A stretch of 64,000 bases of DNA, taken from contig JAPXFY010000022.1 of the NCBI GenBank assembly GCA_030674185.1, forward strand, positions 599,035 to 663,034, written 5' to 3'. The stretch is from Monoplex corrugatus (Eukaryota > Mollusca > Gastropoda > Littorinimorpha > Ranellidae). The notes beneath the pieces were generated by a model. It did no database searches, was not told the DNA's origin, and saw only the letters and a program-made list of their open reading frames with translations. Made by a program: the position numbers and the translations under genes. This document shows positions 1-11,683 of this stretch, piece after piece; position 1 is the stretch's first letter; each line of letters opens with the position of its first letter.

Positions 1-67
1 TGTGGGCTGACAAGGTCTTGGAACAGACAATTGGAAAGAGGGAATGGGGGAAGGGAGACCTTTGAAA

Positions 68-690
68 CACGTTCAGATCAAACAAGGTGACTGCCAGATT
101 TCACATCAGACGAGGTGATCAGATCAGACAGTGACCTTCAGATCAGACAGGGTGTCCTTTAGATCAGACAAGGCGACCTTCACATCGGACAAAGTGACCT
201 TCAAATTAGACAGGGTAACCTTCAGATCAGACAGGGTGACCATATCAGACAGGGTGACCTTCAGATCAGACAGGGTGACCTTCAGATCGGACAAAGTGAC
301 TTTCAGATCAGACAGAGTGACCTTCAGATCAGACAGGGTGACCTTCAGATTAGACAAGGTGACCTTCATATCAGATAAGGTGACCTTCAGATCAGACAGG
401 GTGACCTTCAGATCAGACTGTGAGACCTTCAGATCAGACTGTGACCGTCAGATCAGACTGTGTGACCTTCAGACCAGACAGGGTGACCTTTAGACCAGAC
501 AGGGTGACCATATCAGATAGGGTGACCTTCATATCAGAGTGACCTTCAGATCAGACAGGGTGACCTTCAGACCAAACAGGGTGACCTTCAGATCAGACAT
601 GGTGACCTTCAGATCAGACAAGGTGATCTTCAGATCAGACAGGATGATTATCAGGACAAGGTGACCTTCAGATCAAACAGTATGACCTTT
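68..690. repeat. 21-bp minisatellite, intronic
   Basis: About 28 diverged units of roughly 21 bp with core GACCTTCAGATCAGACAGGG. Because the unit is a multiple of three, open frames run through it on both strands; these are not genes. The array continues to within 20 bp of the splice acceptor of the first host exon (last partial unit GTATGACCTTTG), so it forms part of the acceptor's upstream region. Confidence 0.95.
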
Positions 691-709
691 GTTGTTGTTG
701 TGTCCACAG

Positions 710-952
710 AAAGCATGGCTCCACTGCCGGGACCTTATCCTGCGCATCCTGGTGGCATCCGTCATGTCCGGACAGGAGGGATCAGGCGGGGGTACCGCCA
801 AGAACAGTGACTCTCACAATGGGGAGAGTCTGACCAATGGCAGCAGCGAGGATTGTGGGAAGGGAAACATGGCGGGCGTGGTGCGGGACTTGCTTCCGCG
901 CTTTGTTCAGCACACAGAGGCCTGTGCCAAAGAGTTCATAGAACCCACAAAG
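710..952 (+). CDS. Host gene exon A (partial gene; family not recognised)
   Basis: Internal exon of a split host gene whose 5' part lies outside the window. The acceptor is a T/G-rich tract ending TGTCCACAG at 709 and the donor is ACAAAG|GTATGA at 953. It has 243 nt, 81 codons, phase 0 at both ends. The peptide starts KAWLHCRDLILRILVASV (hydrophobic, helical looking), passes a Ser/Gly/Asn-rich linker (about residues 20-50) and ends with a second helical stretch VVRDLLPRFVQHTEACAKEF. It ends in phase with exon B. I do not recognise the family; the alternating helices and polar linker suit a helical scaffold protein, which is only an inference. The upstream and downstream introns are almost entirely minisatellite. 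That this is a real exon is fairly sure, given two good splice sites and unbiased composition between repeats. Confidence 0.7.
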
Positions 953-977
953 GTATGATGGGGTGCAGTTAAAGTGT

Positions 978-2445
978 TTCTTATCAGAAAGTTACAGCAG
1001 AGTATTATAGGACATTTTATCAGAAAGACACAGCAGAGTATTATAGGACATTTCTTATCAGAAAGACACAGCGGAGATTATAGGACATTTCTTATCAGAA
1101 AGACACAGCAGAGATTATAGGACATTTCTTATCAGAAAGACACAGCAGAGATTGTAGGACATTTCTTATCAGAAAGACACAGCAGAGTATTGTAGGACAT
1201 TTCTTATCAGAAAGACAGCGGAGTATTGTAGGACATTTCTTATCAGAAAGACACAGCAGAGATTATAGGACATTTCTTGTCAGAAAGACACAGCAGAGAT
1301 TATAGGACATTTCTTATCAGAAAGACACAGCAGAGATTATAGGACATTTCTTATCAGAAAGACACAGCAGAGATTGTAGGACATTTCTTATCAGAAAGAC
1401 ACAGCAGAGATTATAGGACATTTCTTATCAGAAAGACACAGCGGAGTATTGTAGGACATTTCTTATCAGAAAGACACAGCAGAGTATTATGGGACATTTC
1501 TTATCAGAAAGATACAGTGGAGTATTGTAGGACATTTCTTATCAGAAAGACACAGCAGAGATTATAGGACATTTCTTATCAGAAAGACACAGCGGAGTAT
1601 TGTAGAACATTTCTTATCAGAAAGACACAGCGGAGTATTATACGACATTTCTTATCAGAAAGACACAGCAGAGTATTATGGGACATTTCTTATCAGAAAG
1701 ATACAGTGGAGTATTGTAGGACATTTCTTATCAGAAAGACACAGCAGAGATTATAGGACATTTCTTATCAGAAAGACACAGCGGAGTATTATACGACATT
1801 TCTTATCAGAAAGACACAGCAGAGTATTATAGGACATTTCTTATCAGAAAGACACAGCAGAGATTGTAGGACATTTCTTATCAGAAAGACACAGCAGAGA
1901 TTGTAGGACATCTCTTATCAGAAAGACACAGCGGAGTATTGTAGGACATCTCTTATCAGAAAGATACAGCAGAGATTATAGGACATTTCTTGTCAGAAAG
2001 ACACAGCAGAGATTATAGGACATTTCTTATCAGAAAGACACAGCAGAGATTATAGGACATTTCTTATCAGAAAGACACAGCAGAGATTGTAGGACATTTC
2101 TTATCAGAAAGACACAGCAGAGATTATAGGACATTTCTTATCAGAAAGATACAATGGGGTATTATGGGACATTTCTTATCAGAAAGACACAGCAGAGTAT
2201 TATAGAACATTTCTTATCAGAAAGATACAATGGGGTATTATGGGACATTTCTTATCAGAAAGATACAATGGGGTATTATGGGACATTTCTTATCAGAAAG
2301 ATACAATGGGGTATTATGGGACATTTCTTATCAGAAAGACACAGCAGAGTATTATAGTACATTTCTTATCAGAAAGATAAAGCAGGGCATTATGGGACAT
2401 TTCTTATCAGAAAAAAGGGGGGTATTCTAGGACATTTCCTATCAG
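978..2445. repeat. 37/38-bp minisatellite, intronic
   Basis: About 39 units with core TTCTTATCAGAAAGACACAG followed by CAGAG(T)ATTATAGGACAT. Two length variants alternate (AGATTATAGG, 37 bp; AGTATTATAGG, 38 bp). The array begins about 25 bp after the exon A donor. Short ORFs within it come from the repeat only. Confidence 0.95.
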
Positions 2446-3130
2446 AGAAACAGTGGGGTATCACAGAACATTTCTTACCAGAAAACCACAGCGGGGTACC
2501 ATTCAATGATTCTTATTAAAAAGACAGTGGGGTGTTTAAGAACATTTCTTACCAGAAAACCACAGCGGGGTACCGTTCAATGATTCTTATTAAAAAGGCA
2601 GAGGGGTATTTAAGAACATTTCTTACCAGAAAACCACAGCGGGGGTACCGTTCAATGATTCTTATTAAAAAGACAGTGGGGTGTTTAAGAACATTTCTTA
2701 CCAGAAAACCACAGCGGGGTACCATTCAATGATTCTTATTAAAAAGGCAGAGGGGTGTTTAAGAACATTTCTTACCAGAAAACCACAGCGGGGTACCATT
2801 CAATGATTCTTATTAAAAAGACAGTGGGGTGTTTAAGAACATTTCTTACCAGAAAACCACAGCAGGGTACCGTTCAATGATTCTTATTAAAAAGGCAGAG
2901 GGGTATTTAAGAACATTTCTTACCAGAAAACCACAGCGGGGTACTGTTCAGTGATTCTTAATAAAATGGCAGAGGGGTAAATACCCAGAAAACCACAGCG
3001 GGGTACTGTTCAATGATTTTATTAGAAAAACAGCTGGGTATTATAGGACATTTCTTATCAGAAAAACACATTGGGGTACAGTTCAACATTTCTTGTCAGA
3101 GACAGTGGGGTATTATAGGTCATTCCTTAT
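2446..3130. repeat. 74-bp higher-order minisatellite derived from the preceding array
   Basis: About nine units of about 74 bp, each made of two diverged 37-bp halves (CATTTCTTACCAGAAAACCA and TGATTCTTATTAAAAAGACA). Both halves are recognisable relatives of the 37/38-bp unit just upstream, so this looks like dimerisation of an older part of the same array. The last units (3040-3130) return to the simple form. Confidence 0.85.
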
Positions 3131-3299
3131 CAGTATGAGTATATTTGTTACTTGTATTCACAGCATTAGGTATAGAGCTGATTGTAATTGTTTCTGCTAG
3201 CAGGTTACTGGAGTAGTTTTTCATGGTTTAGAAGATTGTATAATTTTCAAAGAAGAGCAATAAAAATTACATGTGTGTGTTAACTTCATTTAGGTGACA

Positions 3300-3843
3300 T
3301 AGATGTCTGTGTGTGTGTGTGTGTGAGCATGTGTGTGTGATATGTCTGTGTGTGTGTGGTGTGGCTGTGTGTGTGTGTGTGTGATATGTCTGTGTGTGTG
3401 TGGTGTGGCTGTGTGTGAGCATGTGTATGTGTGATATGTCTGTGTGTGTGAACATGTGTGTGTGATATGTCTGTGTGTGTGTGGTGTGGCTGTGTGTGTG
3501 TGTGTGATATGTCTGTGTGTGTGTGGTGTGGCTGTGTGTGAGCATGTGTATGTGTGATATGTCTGTGTGTGTGAACATGTGTGTGTGATATGTCTGTGTG
3601 TGTGTGGTGTGGCTGTGTGTGAGCATGTGTATGTGTGATATGTCTGTGTGTGTGAGCATGTGTACATGTGTATGTGTGATATGTCTGTGTGTGTGGTGTG
3701 GCTGTGTGTGTGTGGTGTGGCTGTGTGTGTGGTGTGGCTGTGTGTGTGTGGTGTGGCTGTGTATGTGGTGTGGCTGTGTGTGTGTGGCTGTGTGGTGTGG
3801 CTGTGTGGTGTGTGTGTGTGGTGTGCTGTGTGTGTGTGTATGC
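3300..3843. repeat. TG-rich microsatellite/minisatellite
   Basis: Interrupted (TG)n with embedded longer periods such as GATATGTCTGTGTGTGTG and GGTGTGGCTGTG. Long Cys/Val or His/Thr ORFs on the two strands are low-complexity artefacts. It lies in the intron between exons A and B and ends about 85 bp before the exon B acceptor. Confidence 0.95.
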
Positions 3844-3929
3844 ACGCTATAGGCATGTTGATGTGTGTTTGTTTGCTTGATTGTTTTTTATTTTATCTGT
3901 GACAAGCATGTTTACACTGATGTGTGCAG

Positions 3930-4053
3930 TTCCCAATCCAAGGTCCCTACAGGACGCGGATCACAACATATCTCCATGGTAACCATCACCAGTTGTTTGT
4001 TCGTCTGGTGGAGTGTTTTCTCCGTGTGTACGATCTACACGACAACGGCTTGA
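3930..4053 (+). CDS. Host gene exon B (family not recognised)
   Basis: Internal exon with acceptor GTGTGCAG at 3929 and a strong donor TTGA|GTAAGT at 4054. It is 124 nt, 41 codons plus one base. It starts in phase 0, matching exon A, and ends with one base of a split codon. The peptide includes IQGPYRTRITTYLHG and HHQLFVRLVECFLRVYDL, a compact, globular-looking sequence with amphipathic helices that is clearly not repeat derived. The split codon continues in exon C if that exon begins with GC at 11533, giving Ser. This is the most protein-like exon in the window, yet I do not recognise the family. Confidence 0.75.
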
Positions 4054-4201
4054 GTAAGTCTGTCCTGCTGCTTTCGTCAGATGTTCAATATGTGTATTTG
4101 TACATGTGTACATAGTATTGTTTCTTTTTTATAAGGGAGTCAAAAGGGTTATTTTTTGCTGGTGGTGGGTAGGGTGTAGGAATCAAAGAATTTTATTTAT
4201 T

Positions 4202-4205
<4 letters not shown>

Positions 4206-4271
<66 letters not shown>
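4206..4271. repeat. (CA)n microsatellite
   Basis: An uninterrupted run of about 33 CA dinucleotides in the intron after exon B. Confidence 0.98.
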
Positions 4272-4274
<3 letters not shown>

Positions 4275-4275
4275 T

Positions 4276-4470
4276 ATGTATGACTGTATAATATTTCTAT
4301 CTTTCTCTGTCTACCTTTATACGTAGATAAATAGGTATGTATGACTATTATATATCTATATCTTTCTCTGTCTACCTATATACGTAGATAAATAGGTATG
4401 TATGACTATTATATATCTCTATCTTTCTCTGTCTACATCTCTATCTATTTGTGTGTGGGTATATATATAT
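4276..4470. repeat. ~62-bp tandem repeat, three units
   Basis: Three units containing TTTCTCTGTCTACCT, ATACGTAGATAAATAGG and TATGTATGACTATTATATAT. They lie directly upstream of the LINE copy that begins near 4476, so they are the LINE's 5' flank. Confidence 0.8.
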
Positions 4471-4724
4471 ACAACCTGCCTCCTGCCCGACGCCACTTTT
4501 CGTCTCCTGCTTCTTCTTCGTCTCCTCCACTGCCCCTGCCCTCGACCTCGCTGCTGCAATCTTCGTCTCCTCCTCTGCCGTCTTCGCCTTCGCCTTCTGT
4601 CCGGTTAGTACCGCCTTCACCTTCTGTCCCGCTAGTGCCGCCTTCACCTTCTGTCCCGCCGGTGCCGCCTTCACCTTCTGTCCCGTCGGTGCCGCCTTCG
4701 TCGCCACCCCGGCCACCACCATAT

Positions 4725-5284
4725 GACTGTGATAAACTAAAATTATGCCTTTTTAATGCTCAGTCAACATGCAAGGATGGCAAAGCCGAAGTCATTGCTG
4801 ATTTTATCGCAGATGAGCATGTTGACATTGCTTTTATCACAGAGACATGGCTTAACCCCCTTGGTCACGAACCTATACATGCTAGCCTCACTCCGAGTGG
4901 TTACAGGCTTGCTTCTTTCCATCGCTTATCCCGTGGTGGCGGTATCGCCATCCTCTACAAGGACTCACTCCATTCCCGCCTATCTTTCTCGCAGTCTCTG
5001 CCTTTCTCCCATCCTTCTTTCGAGCACGTTGAAGTATCCTTCCAATCCAACCCTCACCCCATCACCTTCTCCTGTGTCTATCGACCCCCACCTAGCTCTG
5101 CCAACAAACTCAACACATCCACGTTTCTGTCTGACTTTGACCAATTGCTTGACCACTACTGCCTCTTACCTGGAAATCTCATCATTCTAGGTGACATCAA
5201 TGTCCACTATGACAACACTCACCTTTATGACACAAGACATATCATCAACTCTCTGTCCAATCACAATATGACAACACATTTCTG
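4725..5284 (+). pseudogene. LINE copy 1 endonuclease domain (EEP family), interrupted
   Basis: Target-nicking endonuclease of the LINE. Visible motifs are LCLFNAQS at the N-terminal strand, FITETWL (the glutamate of the ETW motif is the usual metal ligand), RGGGIAILYK, and IILGDINVHYDN (the GD-N motif). The frame stops after THF at 5284. The expected continuation GHILDWIISRDH lies in another frame just downstream (5310-5345), so a frameshift near 5280 breaks the domain before its C-terminal end. The upstream Pro/Ser-rich stretch is in the same frame and may belong to the element's protein. This is a LINE protein, not a host gene. Confidence 0.85.
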
Positions 5285-5316
5285 AACCAACCCATCAAAA
5301 AGGTCACATTCTTGAC

Positions 5317-7587
5317 TGGATCATTTCTCGTGATCACCACAATTCCGCTACTGACAACTGCTTAGTTCTTTCTACCCGTCTAACTTCAGCCCTTCCATCT
5401 GACCACTCTGCAATTCTCTGTTCTCTCGACATTTCTCCTCCTTCCCGTACCATGCGCACAGTGACTCGACGCAATCTCAAATCTATCGACCTCTCCACAT
5501 TTTCATCTGATGCCTCCCGTCTCCTTTCTGAAAAGTCACATAACCTTGCCGATGAAGTCTATACTACTCTCCACCATCTTCTGGACACTCATGCTCCAGC
5601 CACAACCCGTCTTTTACCTGACCGCCCCCCTACCCCCTGGCTCACTCATGAGATTGCCTGTGCAAAACGTGCCCGCCGCAGAGCAGAGCGCCGTTGGCGC
5701 AAATCCAAACTCACTGTACACAGGCAACTTTTCCAAGCCTCTAAAACAAAAGTATCCACCCTCATTGCATCAGCAAAAACAAGCTATTTCCAAACCAAAA
5801 TCCTGAATGCCTCTTCTTCAAAAGAACTCTTTACAACCATGAATCATCTCCTTGGCACACGAAAAGATTTACCTCTCCCAACAAAACATACAAATGAAGA
5901 ACTCCCATCTGTATTCTCCAAGTATTTCACCACCAAAATACAAACTCTTCGTGACAGGCTTGACAGGACACCCTGTCAACCATGCCCACCTGACCCTTCC
6001 TTCTCTGGCACACCTCTTACTACTTTTACCCCAGTCTCACAAGAAAAATTTTCAACACAATCAGATCCATGTCGTTCAAAACCTGTGAACTGGATCCTCT
6101 TCCAGGTTCTCTCTACTCCGACTGTCTCCCTACTCTCCTCCCATTCATCACTGACATCATCAACACTTCTCTTCAAACTGGAACTGTCCCAGATTCTTTC
6201 AAGTCTGCTATTGTTCACCCTCTCCTCAAGAAACACAATTTAGACCCAAATGAACTGAAAAATTATCGGCCTATCTCTAATCTCTCTTTCTTGTCGAAAC
6301 TCCTTGAAAAAGTCGTCCTCAACCAGCTGAACTCTCACCTGTCTGCCAACAATCTCCTCAATCCTTTCCAGTCAGCCTACCGCCAGTGCCATAGCACTGA
6401 AACTGCCCTACTACACATTCTCAACAATCTCCTCCTTGCAACTGATACTGGCAAAGTCTCTCTCTTCACACTTCTTGATCTGTCTGCAGCCTTTGACACC
6501 ATTGATCATGGTATTCTCCTTTCTAGACTTCATCATACTTTTGGCATCTCTGACATTGCTCTGTCCTGGTTCACTTCATACCTATCAAACAGAAAACAAA
6601 CTGTTCTCATCAATGGCACTTACTCTCAACTGCATACCTGACCTGTGGTGTTCCACAAGGATCTGTCCTTGGCCCTGTTCTTTTCACTCTTTACACCTCC
6701 CCCCTGTCCACCATCATCAACTTCCACTCTATAAAACACCACTTCTATGCTGATGACACCCAACTTCAAGACAGTGACTCACCTGATAATATACAGCGCC
6801 TGTTGACTCGCACCACTGAGTGTTACTCGGACATTAAGAACTGGATGACACACAGTAAACTTCAGCTTAATGACGACAAGACAGAAGCTATCCTCATTGG
6901 CACCTGTCAGAAACTTTCTCAGCTGCCTCCTCTTTCTCTCCCATTATGTAACACATCAGTCCCAATTTCTGATTCAGCTAAAAAACCTTGGTGTCTGCAT
7001 TGACTCTACCCTGTCCATGAACAACTTTGTTTCTCAAACTGCCAGATCTTGCTACTATCATCTCCATCGTATAAGGCTGATCAGGAAGTATCTCTGTCGA
7101 AACAACTGCAAAACTCGTTCTCTCCTTCATAATGTCTCGCATTGACTATTGCAATTCACTCCTGTCCGGTCTTCCTGCCTCCACCATTCACATCCTACAG
7201 CACATTCAAAACAATGCTGTACGCCTTGTACTCAAAAAGAAAAAAGCTGACCACATATCTCCTCTCCTGGCACAACTTCACTGGCTCCCTGTATCAAAGC
7301 GCATACAATACAAACTAGACACCATGTGCTACAAAAGCCTCAATAACGCAGCCCCCGATTACCTGTCAAGCCTACTTGAGATCTATGTTCCCTCACGTAC
7401 CCTCCGCTCTGCCTCCGATCCTCTGACTTTTCGCTTTCCACGCACTAAGCTCAATACCTATGGTCCACGAGCCTTCTCTGTTTCTGGTCCACTCTCCTGG
7501 AACAAACTTCCTCTCTCAGTCCGTCAGCAACCTACTTTTGTCTCCTTCAAGTCCGCTCTCAAAACCCACCTTTTCTCCTCTGCATAA
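5317..7587 (+). pseudogene. LINE copy 1 reverse transcriptase, multiply frameshifted
   Basis: RT region of the same element, read from several frames: 5452-6040 (linker region, with RTVTRRNLKSIDLSTFSSD), 6069-6641 (NYRPISNLSFLSKLLEK, FQSAYRQCHSTETALLH, LLDLSAAFDTIDHGILL), then shifts near 6642, 6960 and 7100. The catalytic FYADD is encoded at 6742-6756, and the C-terminal region ends [13 protein letters not shown] with a stop at 7585-7587. A base is lost near 6635, just before the [11 protein letters not shown] motif, and extra or missing bases occur near 6040 and 6970. The intact relative at 49175-50470 shows where the breaks are. No single product can be made from this copy. Confidence 0.9.
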
Positions 7588-7878
7588 AATCCTAACCTCA
7601 CTCAACCCCCCCTCCCCCCTCTGCAGCCTGTCTCCGCTCGGAGGGGAATCACATGGTTATAATATATAATTGTATATGCTATGCTCTCTATAATTTTCCA
7701 TTGCTCTTATTCTTGCTTTTATTGCTTTTATTGCTTTTATTCTTTCTCCCCATTTATAGCCATGCGTGTGTGTGTGTGTGCGTGCGTGCGTGCGTGTGTG
7801 TCTGCTTCAGCGCTTAGATTTGATTTTATCAAGATTTTGCGCTATATAAATATTGTAATTATTATTATTATTATAAAA

Positions 7879-8208
7879 TCTGTGAATTCACCTCTTCTTT
7901 TTTACGACATATTCCTTCAAAGTGTGTTGTATTGTCTGTGTGTAAGTGTGTGTGTGTATATAGATATAGATGTATAGATATAGATACATATATAGATATT
8001 GTGAGAATAATAGCTGGACATTTTTGTAGCACCTGCCATCAAACACAGAGTACTTTACAATTTACAACTTAATGCACGCACACACATGCACACACAACTA
8101 CACGCGCACGCACGCACGCACGCATGCATGTATGGATGCAGTTGTATGCACGCACATGCTCATGTGTGCTTGCGCACACACACACACACACTCACACACA
8201 CACACACA

Positions 8209-8286
<78 letters not shown>

Positions 8287-8343
8287 AGAATACAGCACAC
8301 TTTGAAAGAATATGTTGTAAAAAAGAAGAGGCGAATTCACAGA
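7879..8343. repeat. Inverted repeat (55-bp arms) around TG/CA tracts
   Basis: The arms at 7879-7933 and 8289-8343 are reverse complements with only a few mismatches (TCTGTGAATTCACCTCTTCT on the left, GAAGAGGCGAATTCACAGA on the right). Between them are a TG-rich tract (7936-7965), unique sequence (7975-8065), ACGC/ATGC repeats (8070-8130) and a (CA)n run. The left arm begins a few bases after the ATT tail of LINE copy 1 and the right arm ends just before the 60-bp minisatellite. Confidence 0.8.
8170..8284. repeat. (CA)n microsatellite
   Basis: A nearly pure CA run, interrupted by CTCACA and ATACAC, inside the inverted repeat described for 7879-8343. Confidence 0.97.
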
Positions 8344-8349
8344 TACTGT

Positions 8350-11300
8350 TCAGAAAGGAGACACAAATTCACACAAAGACTGGTTAAAAGCAGAGGCAAA
8401 GTTATAAAAATATTGGTGAAAAGGGAGACACAAATAGACAACTATTATCTATCCAAAGAGTCCAAAGTATATTGGTGAAAAAGGGAGACACAAATAGACA
8501 ACTGTTATCTATCCAAAGAGTACAAAGTATATTGGTGAAAAAGGGAGACAGGAATAGACAACTGTTATCTATCCAAAGAGTCCAAAGTATATTGGTGAAA
8601 AAGGGAGACAGAAATAGACAACTGTTATCTATCCAAAGAGTACAAAGTATATTGGTGAAAAGGGAGACAGGAATAGACAACTGTTATCTATCCAAAGAGT
8701 ACAAAGTATATTGGTGAAAAAGGGAGACACAAATAGACAACTGTTATCTATCCAAAGAGTACAAAGTATATTGGTGAAAAAGGGAGACACAAATAGACAA
8801 CTATTATCTATCCAAAGTATATTGGTGAAAAGGGAGACAGGAATAGACAACTGTTATCTATCCAAAGAGTACAAAGTATATTGGTGAAAAGGGAGACACA
8901 AATAGACAACTGTTATCTATCCAAAGAGTACAAAGTATATTGGTGAAAAGGGAGACACAAATAGACAACTGTTATCTATCCAAAGAGTACAAAGTATATT
9001 GGTGAAAAGGGAGACACAAATAGACAACTGTTATCTATCCAAAGAGTACAAAGTATATTGGTGAAAAAGGGAGACAGAAATAGACAACTGTTATCTATCC
9101 AAAGAGTACAAAGTATATTGGTGAAAAGGGAGACACAAATAGACAACTGTTATCTATCCAAAGAGTACAAAGTATATTGGTGAAAAAGGGAGACAGGAAT
9201 AGACAACTGTTATCTATCCAAAGAGTACAAAGTATATTGGTGAAAAAGGGAGACACAAATAGACAACTATTATCTATCCAAAGTATATTGGTGAAAAAGG
9301 GAGACACAAATAGACAACTATTATCTATCCAAAGTATATTGGTGAAAAAGGGAGACACAAATAGACAACTGTTATCTATCCAAAGAGTACAAAGTATATT
9401 GGTGAAAAAGGGAGACACAAATAGACAACTGTTATCTATCCAAAGAGTACAAAGTATATTGGTGAAAAAGGGAGACAGGAATAGACAACTGTTATCTATC
9501 CAAAGAGTACAAAGTATATTGGTGAAAAAGGGAGACACAAATAGACAAGTGTTATCTATCCAAAGAGTACAAAGTATATTGGTGAAAAAGGGAGACAGGA
9601 ATAGACAACTGTTATCTATCCAAAGAGTACAAAGTATATTGGTGAAAAAGGGAGACAGGAATAGACAACTGTTATCTATCCAAAGTACAAAGTATATTGG
9701 TGAAAAAGGGAGACACAAATAGACAACTGTTATCTATCCAAAGAGTACAAAGTATATTGGTGAAAAAGGGAGACACAAATAGACAACTGTTATCTATCCA
9801 AAGAGTACAAAGTATATTGGTGAAAAAGGGAGACAGGAATAGACAACTGTTATCTATCCAAAGTACAAAGTATATTGGTGAAAAAGGGAGACACAAATAG
9901 ACAACTGTTATCTATCCAAAGAGTACAAAGTATATTGGTGAAAAAGGGAGACACAAATAGACAAGTGTTATCTATCCAAAGAGTACAAAGTATATGGTGA
10001 AAAAGGGAGACAGAATAGACAAGTGTTATCTATCCAAAGAGTACAAAGTATATTGGTGAAAAAGGGAGACAGGAATAGACAACTGTTATCTATCCAAAGA
10101 GTACAAAGTATATTGGTGAAAAAGGGAGACAGGAATAGACAACTGTTATCTATCCAAAGTACAAAGTATATTGGTGAAAAAGGGAGACAGAAATAGACAA
10201 CTGTTATCTATCCAAGAGTACAAAGTATATTGGTGAAAAAGGGAGACACAAATAGACAACTGTTATCTATCCAAAGTACAAAGTATATTGGTGAAAAGGG
10301 AGACACAAATAGACAACTGTTATCTATCCAAAGAGTACAAAGTATATTGGTGAAAAGGGAGACAGGAATAGACAACTGTTATCTATCCAAAGAGTACAAA
10401 GTATATTGGTGAAAAAGGGAGACACAAATAGACAAGTGTTATCTATCCAAAGAGTACAAAGTATATTGGTGAAAAAGGTAGAACAAATAGACAACTGTTA
10501 TCTATCCAAAGAGTACAAAGTATATTGGTGAAAAAGGGAGACAGGAATAGACAACTGTTATCTATCCAAAGAGTACAAAGTATATTGGTGAAAAAGGGAG
10601 ACAGGAATAGACAACTGTTATCTATCCAAAGAGTACAAAGTATATTGGTGAAAAAGGGAGACACAAATAGACAACTGTTATCTATCCAAAGAGTACAAAG
10701 TATATTGGTGAAAAAGGGAGACAGGAATAGACAACTGTTATCTATCCAAAGAGTACAAAGTATATTGGTGAAAAAGGGAGACAGGAATAGACAACTGTTA
10801 TCTATCCAAAGAGTACAAAGTATATTGGTGAAAAAGGGAGACAGGAATAGACAACTGTTATCTATCCAAAGTACAAAGTATATTGGTGAAAAAGGGAGAC
10901 AGGAATAGACAACTGTTATCTATCCAAAGTACAAAGTATATTGGTGAAAAAGGGAGACAGAAATAGACAACTGTTATCTATCCAAAGAGTACAAAGTATA
11001 TTGGTGAAAAAGGGAGACAGGAATAGACAACTGTTATCTATCCAAAGAGTACAAAGTATATTGGTGAAAAAGGGAGACAGGAATAGACAACTGTTATCTA
11101 TCCAAAGAGTACAAAGTATATTGGTGAAAAAGGTAGAACAAATAGACAACTGTTATCTATCCAAAGTACAAAGTATATTGGTGAAAAAGGGAGACAGGAA
11201 TAGACAACTGTTATCTATCCAAAGAGTACAAAGTATATTGGTGAAAAAGGGAGACAGGAATAGACAACTGTTATCTATCCAAAGAGTACAAAGTATATTG

Positions 11301-11527
11301 GTGAAAAAGAGAGACAGGAATAGACAACTGTTATCTATCCAAAGAGTACAAAGTATATTGGTGAAAAAGGGAGACACAAATAGACAACTGTTATCTATCC
11401 AAAGAGTACAAAGTATATTGGTGAAACAGGGAGACACAAATAGACAACTGTTATCTATCCAAAGAGTACAAAGTATATTGGTGAAAAAGGGAGACACAAA
11501 TAGACAACTGTTATCTATCCAAAGAGT
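8350..11527. repeat. 60-bp minisatellite abutting exon C
   Basis: About 53 units with core AGTATATTGGTGAAAAAGGG, then AGACAGGAATAGACAACTGT, then TATCTATCCAAAGAGTACAA. Common variants are ACACAAAT instead of ACAGGAAT, loss of one A in the A5 run, and a shorter unit lacking GAGTACAA. The 60-bp length keeps frames open on both strands (on the plus strand a 20-residue unit containing VKKGDRNRQLLSIQ). The array ends only a few bases before the inferred exon C acceptor. Confidence 0.97.
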
Positions 11528-11532
11528 CCAAG

Positions 11533-11630
11533 GCAAGGTGAACAAGCATGGCTGTTATTATGTTGGACAGGTCGCCAGAGAACAAGGATGGCGACGTTCT
11601 ACAGTCACCCAATCACTGACCTGTTGCAGG
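11533..11630 (+). CDS. Host gene exon C (family not recognised)
   Basis: Internal exon with a strong donor TGCAGG|GTGAGT at 11631. The peptide HGCYYVGQVAREQGWR then STVTQSLTCCR is unlike the repeat. The acceptor is the uncertain part: AG at 11531-11532 gives a start of GC, which completes the one-base codon left by exon B (A+GC = Ser), but no good pyrimidine tract precedes it, only CTGTTATCTATCC of the last minisatellite unit. The exon frame is continuous with the open frame of the array upstream. It is 98 nt and ends on a codon boundary, whereas exon D as drawn expects one leftover base; see exon D. Donor and protein character make it likely real. Confidence 0.65.
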
Positions 11631-11683
11631 GTGAGTGGCTGTTTTTTCCTGTTGTGTTTGTTTTCCTTTGTGGCCCTTTTTTC

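Larger units (their letters stand above)
4476..7868 (+). mobile_element. L2/CR1-type non-LTR retrotransposon, copy 1 (near full length, decayed)
   Basis: A roughly 3.4-kb LINE inserted in a host intron. In order it holds a Pro/Ser-rich 5' segment (4500-4720), an apurinic-endonuclease-like domain (4725 to about 5330), a reverse transcriptase (about 5400-7587) and a 3' UTR. The 3' UTR carries a TG/TGCG microsatellite, a short stem-loop (AGCGC...GCGCT, 7808-7843) and an ATT-rich tail. The endonuclease plus RT order and the microsatellite-like tail fit the L2/CR1 group (Jockey superfamily); the exact clade is not settled. Copies at 48199-50731 and 55946-60031 (minus) are very similar, so the family was active recently. 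Its multiple frameshifts make this copy non-autonomous. Confidence 0.9.

Noticed and set aside
124..493. Open frames in the 21-bp array on both strands
   Set aside because: The unit length is a multiple of three and every residue pattern follows the repeat; there are no independent coding signs.
3267..3856. His/Thr-rich minus-strand and Cys/Val-rich plus-strand ORFs
   Set aside because: Pure (TG/CA)n translations.
8350..11527. CRISPR-like array
   Set aside because: Direct tandem repeats without unique spacers, in eukaryotic intronic DNA; the same applies to all other arrays here.
9095..11545. Repeat proteins VKKGDRNRQLLSIQ (+) and NSCLFLSPFFTNILCTLWID (-)
   Set aside because: Both strands are equally open because of the 60-bp unit; no codon-level conservation pattern. 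Only the 3' end merging with exon C is retained as a finding.
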